Origin: Actinomycetales bacterium
Lineage (GTDB): Bacteria > Actinomycetota > Actinomycetes > Actinomycetales > Cellulomonadaceae
Length of the DNA stretch: 6,936 nucleotides
Direction of reading: 5' to 3'
Assembly: GCA_012514835.1 (NCBI GenBank)
Contig: JAAYZM010000502.1
Span: 1-6,936 of the forward strand
Under the pieces are notes generated by a model that saw only the letters and a list, made by a program, of their open reading frames with translations, did no database searches and was not told the DNA's origin. This document shows, piece after piece, positions 5,068 through 6,936 of the stretch (position 1 is the stretch's first letter; the number at the start of each line of letters is the position of its first letter). Both the position numbers and the translations under genes were made by a program.

Positions 5068-6303
5068 GTGGCGGTGACGGTGGGTGAGGCGATCTCGGCC
5101 GGTGGGCGGATACTCGCGGTCGCACTCGTCGCACGTGACCGTCACCCTCGCCCGCGGCGCTGGCTTGCACGTCTCGCAACGGTGTACACCCTGCCGTTCG
5201 CGCTCCTCGTCCTCCCGCTGACCTTCGACCTCGCCTACGAGCTGCCCGCCGGGGCCGACGCCGTGGTCACGGTCAGTGCGATCGGGTCGACCCTCGCGAC
5301 CGTGCTCCTCGGGCGGCGCGCGCTGCTCGCATGGCGGCTCGCCGCGCTCACGTGCGCGGCGTGGTTCGTGTCCGGAGTGTCATCTCCAGGCAGCCCTTTC
5401 GCGTGGCCGTGGCCGCAGGCCCTCGTGCTGATCGCCTCGTGCGCCCTCGTGACGCTGCGCTACGAGCGCGCCGTCGGTTGGAGCGTGTGGGCATGGACCG
5501 CGGTCCTGCTGCTCGTCGGTGGCCCGGGCCCGGGCGGGGTGGTCTGGGCCCTCGCGCTGGTCGGGCTCGTCGTCGTCGTCGACGCCCGCCGCCAGCGCGC
5601 GCGGGCGCAGGAGGAGGCCGCTGCCGAGCGCGAGGCCCGGGCCCGGCAGGAGGAGCAGAACCTCGTGCTCGAGGAGCGTGCCCGCATCGCACGGGACCTG
5701 CATGACGTGGTCGCGCACCACATGTCGATGGTCGCGGTGCAGGCCGAGTCTGCCCCGTACCGCCTCGGTGGCCTCGACGAGAAGGTCCAGGCCGAGCTCG
5801 CCTCGATCGCCCAGTCCGCCCGCGCCGCGCTCACCGACGTGCGCGGGATCCTCAACGTCCTGCGGGACGGCTCGGACGCCGCGCGTGCGCCCCAGCCGAC
5901 GCTCGACGGGCTCGAGGTCCTCCTCGGGACCGCACGCACCGCGGGCGGGACCGTGACCCTCGAGGTGAGCGGAGAGCGCCGCCCCTTGCCCGCCGCGGTC
6001 GAGATCGGCGCGTACCGGATCGTCCAGGAGTCCCTCGCGAACGCCGCGCGGCACGCCCCCGGTGCCGCGGTCGAGGTGCGCCTCGACTTCGGAACGGACC
6101 GGCTCGTGCTCACGGTCGCGAACGGCCCCGCCGATGCGGTCCGTGGGGACACCGGGCGTGAGACCTCGGCGACCCGCGCAGGCCACGGTCTCGTCGGGAT
6201 GCGCGAGCGTGCGCTGCTGCTCGGGGGCGAGCTCAGCGCGGGGCCGCGCCCGGACGGCGGTTTCGAGGTCTCGGCAACACTGCCCACGGAGGTGGCGGAG
6301 TGA
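5068..6303 (+). CDS. Membrane sensor histidine kinase, NarL/DesK type (HisKA_3)
   Basis: The product is 411 aa. The N-terminal half has about five or six membrane helices (roughly 38-56, 62-82, 87-104, 117-132, 137-151 and 156-171) and no large extracellular domain, as in intramembrane-sensing kinases. A charged helix rich in R, E, Q and A (172-205) links to the dimerisation domain. There the phospho-accepting His212 sits in ARIARDLHDVVAHHMS. The ATPase domain shows the N-box RIVQESLANAARHA (Asn325), a reduced D/G1 box VANGPA (350-355) and the G2 box GHGLVGMRERA (372-382). It should autophosphorylate and pass phosphate to the regulator encoded next, whose start overlaps its stop (GTGA). The stimulus cannot be read from sequence; envelope stress is inferred from architecture. 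Confidence 0.93.
   Translation: MAVTVGEAISAGGRILAVALVARDRHPRPRRWLARLATVYTLPFALLVLPLTFDLAYELPAGADAVVTVSAIGSTLATVLLGRRALLAWRLAALTCAAWFVSGVSSPGSPFAWPWPQALVLIASCALVTLRYERAVGWSVWAWTAVLLLVGGPGPGGVVWALALVGLVVVVDARRQRARAQEEAAAEREARARQEEQNLVLEERARIARDLHDVVAHHMSMVAVQAESAPYRLGGLDEKVQAELASIAQSARAALTDVRGILNVLRDGSDAARAPQPTLDGLEVLLGTARTAGGTVTLEVSGERRPLPAAVEIGAYRIVQESLANAARHAPGAAVEVRLDFGTDRLVLTVANGPADAVRGDTGRETSATRAGHGLVGMRERALLLGGELSAGPRPDGGFEVSATLPTEVAE
6288..6292 (+). promoter_or_regulatory. Shine-Dalgarno site for the response regulator gene
   Basis: GGAGG lies seven bases before GTG 6300, within the last codons of the kinase gene. It decides the regulator's start and supports coupled translation of the pair. 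Confidence 0.7.
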
Positions 6304-6936
6304 TCAAGGTGCTCGTGGTCGACGACCAGGCCATGGTGCGCGAAGGGTTCTCGGCCCTGCTCGGGGCCCAGGACCAGATCGACGTCGTCGGGACCGCAGC
6401 CGACGGCGCCGAGGCCGTGGCGGCCGCGGCCGAGCTTGCGCCCGACGTGGTCGTCATGGACATCCGCATGCCGCGCATGGACGGCATCGAGGCGACGCGC
6501 CGCATCACCGCGGGCGGGCGCGAGGTGCACGTGCTCGTGCTCACGACCTTCGACCTCGACGAGTACGTGGTCGACGCGCTGCGGGCGGGCGCGAGCGGCT
6601 TCCTGCTCAAGGACGCGAGCGCCGCCCAGCTCACCGAGGCGGTGCGTACGGTCGCGCGCGGCGAGGCGCTCCTCGCCCCGTCCCTCACCCGTCGCCTCAT
6701 CGAGACCTACCTCGAGGTGCGCACCGAACCCCGCACCGAGGCGCCGTCGATCGAGCAGCTCACCCCGCGCGAGAAAGAGGTGCTCGTGCTGATCGCCGAG
6801 GGCTTGTCAAACAAGGAGATCGCCGAGCGACTCTTCCTCGCCGAGCAGACCGTCAAGACCCACGTGAGCCACGTGCTCACCAAGTGCGACATCCGCGACC
6901 GCGCCCAGGCGGTGATCCTCGCCTACGAGTCCGGGC
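6300..6936 (+). CDS. NarL/FixJ-family response regulator (3' end outside window)
   Basis: The first 212 residues are visible with no stop, so the gene continues past the window; the family's usual 210-225 aa means only a few residues are missing. GTG 6300 overlaps the kinase TGA and has a good Shine-Dalgarno site. The receiver domain (1-118) has acidic Asp8/Asp9, phospho-acceptor Asp54 in VVVMDIRMPRMDG, Thr82/Thr83 and Lys104 in GFLLKDAS. After a linker, a LuxR-type helix-turn-helix begins at LTPREKEVL (154-162) and continues through GLSNKEIAERL and EQTVKTHVSHVLTKC (182-196). It is predicted to bind DNA as a phosphorylation-induced dimer and activate or repress promoters. Cys196-Asp197 stands where LG or a similar pair is common; this looks like family variation. 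Cognate partner of the kinase by operon context. Confidence 0.95.
   Translation, partial: MIKVLVVDDQAMVREGFSALLGAQDQIDVVGTAADGAEAVAAAAELAPDVVVMDIRMPRMDGIEATRRITAGGREVHVLVLTTFDLDEYVVDALRAGASGFLLKDASAAQLTEAVRTVARGEALLAPSLTRRLIETYLEVRTEPRTEAPSIEQLTPREKEVLVLIAEGLSNKEIAERLFLAEQTVKTHVSHVLTKCDIRDRAQAVILAYESG

Noticed and set aside
4903..5145. N-terminal extension of the phospholipase-like gene to ATG 5145
   Set aside because: It would overlap the kinase coding region, place Arg/His/Pro-rich junk before the hydrophobic signal, and ignore the leaderless promoter at 4910-4938.
5460..6530. Minus-strand open frame under the kinase and regulator
   Set aside because: Ser/Arg/Thr-rich product without motifs; the plus strand has complete kinase and receiver domains here.

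Overview
The window is very GC-rich, with strong G/C third-position bias. It carries actinobacterial hallmarks: HYR and Ig-like secreted proteins, an LPXTG wall protein, a NarL-type two-component pair, and several genes that look leaderless with a TAGNNT -10 hexamer 6-7 nt before the start codon. This suggests a Gram-positive actinomycete, perhaps Cellulomonadaceae or a related Micrococcales family. The family guess is inference; no rRNA or other phylogenetic marker is present.

Layout. (1) 1-813 (+) is the 3' part of a cell-wall-anchored protein with HYR repeats, an acidic DAP-rich linker and an LPRTG sorting signal. (2) 827-864 is a perfect 14-bp hairpin shared as a terminator with the convergent gene. 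(3) 867-2447 (-) is a secreted modular protein with two related N-terminal beta modules, two actinobacterial Ig-like repeats and a very basic C-terminal domain. (4) 2595-3059 and 3056-3871 (+) form a two-gene operon with an ATGA overlap: a VOC/glyoxalase-fold protein and an isocitrate lyase/PEP mutase-superfamily protein. (5) 3868-4902 (-) is a membrane/secreted protein with a bacterial phospholipase A2-like module followed by only the start of an Abhydrolase_9-like alpha/beta-hydrolase domain. Its stop codon overlaps the stop of the preceding convergent gene. (6) 4903-5067 is a divergent control region with promoters on both strands and three GC-rich 8-bp boxes. (7) 5068-6303 and 6300-6936 (+) are a membrane histidine kinase and a NarL/FixJ response regulator, translationally coupled by a GTGA overlap. 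The regulator runs off the window.

How the parts may work together. The two surface genes at the left are convergent and share a terminator; one is strongly acidic near the wall anchor and the other strongly basic at its C-terminus. The VOC/ICL-PEPM pair is probably a small catabolic or housekeeping module whose substrate cannot be read from sequence. The kinase-regulator pair has the layout of envelope-stress sensors, and it shares its promoter region with the divergent phospholipase-like gene, a plausible but unproven target. No RNA genes, mobile elements or CRISPR arrays were seen. No gene-free stretch exceeds 300 bases; the longest are 2448-2594 and 4903-5067.
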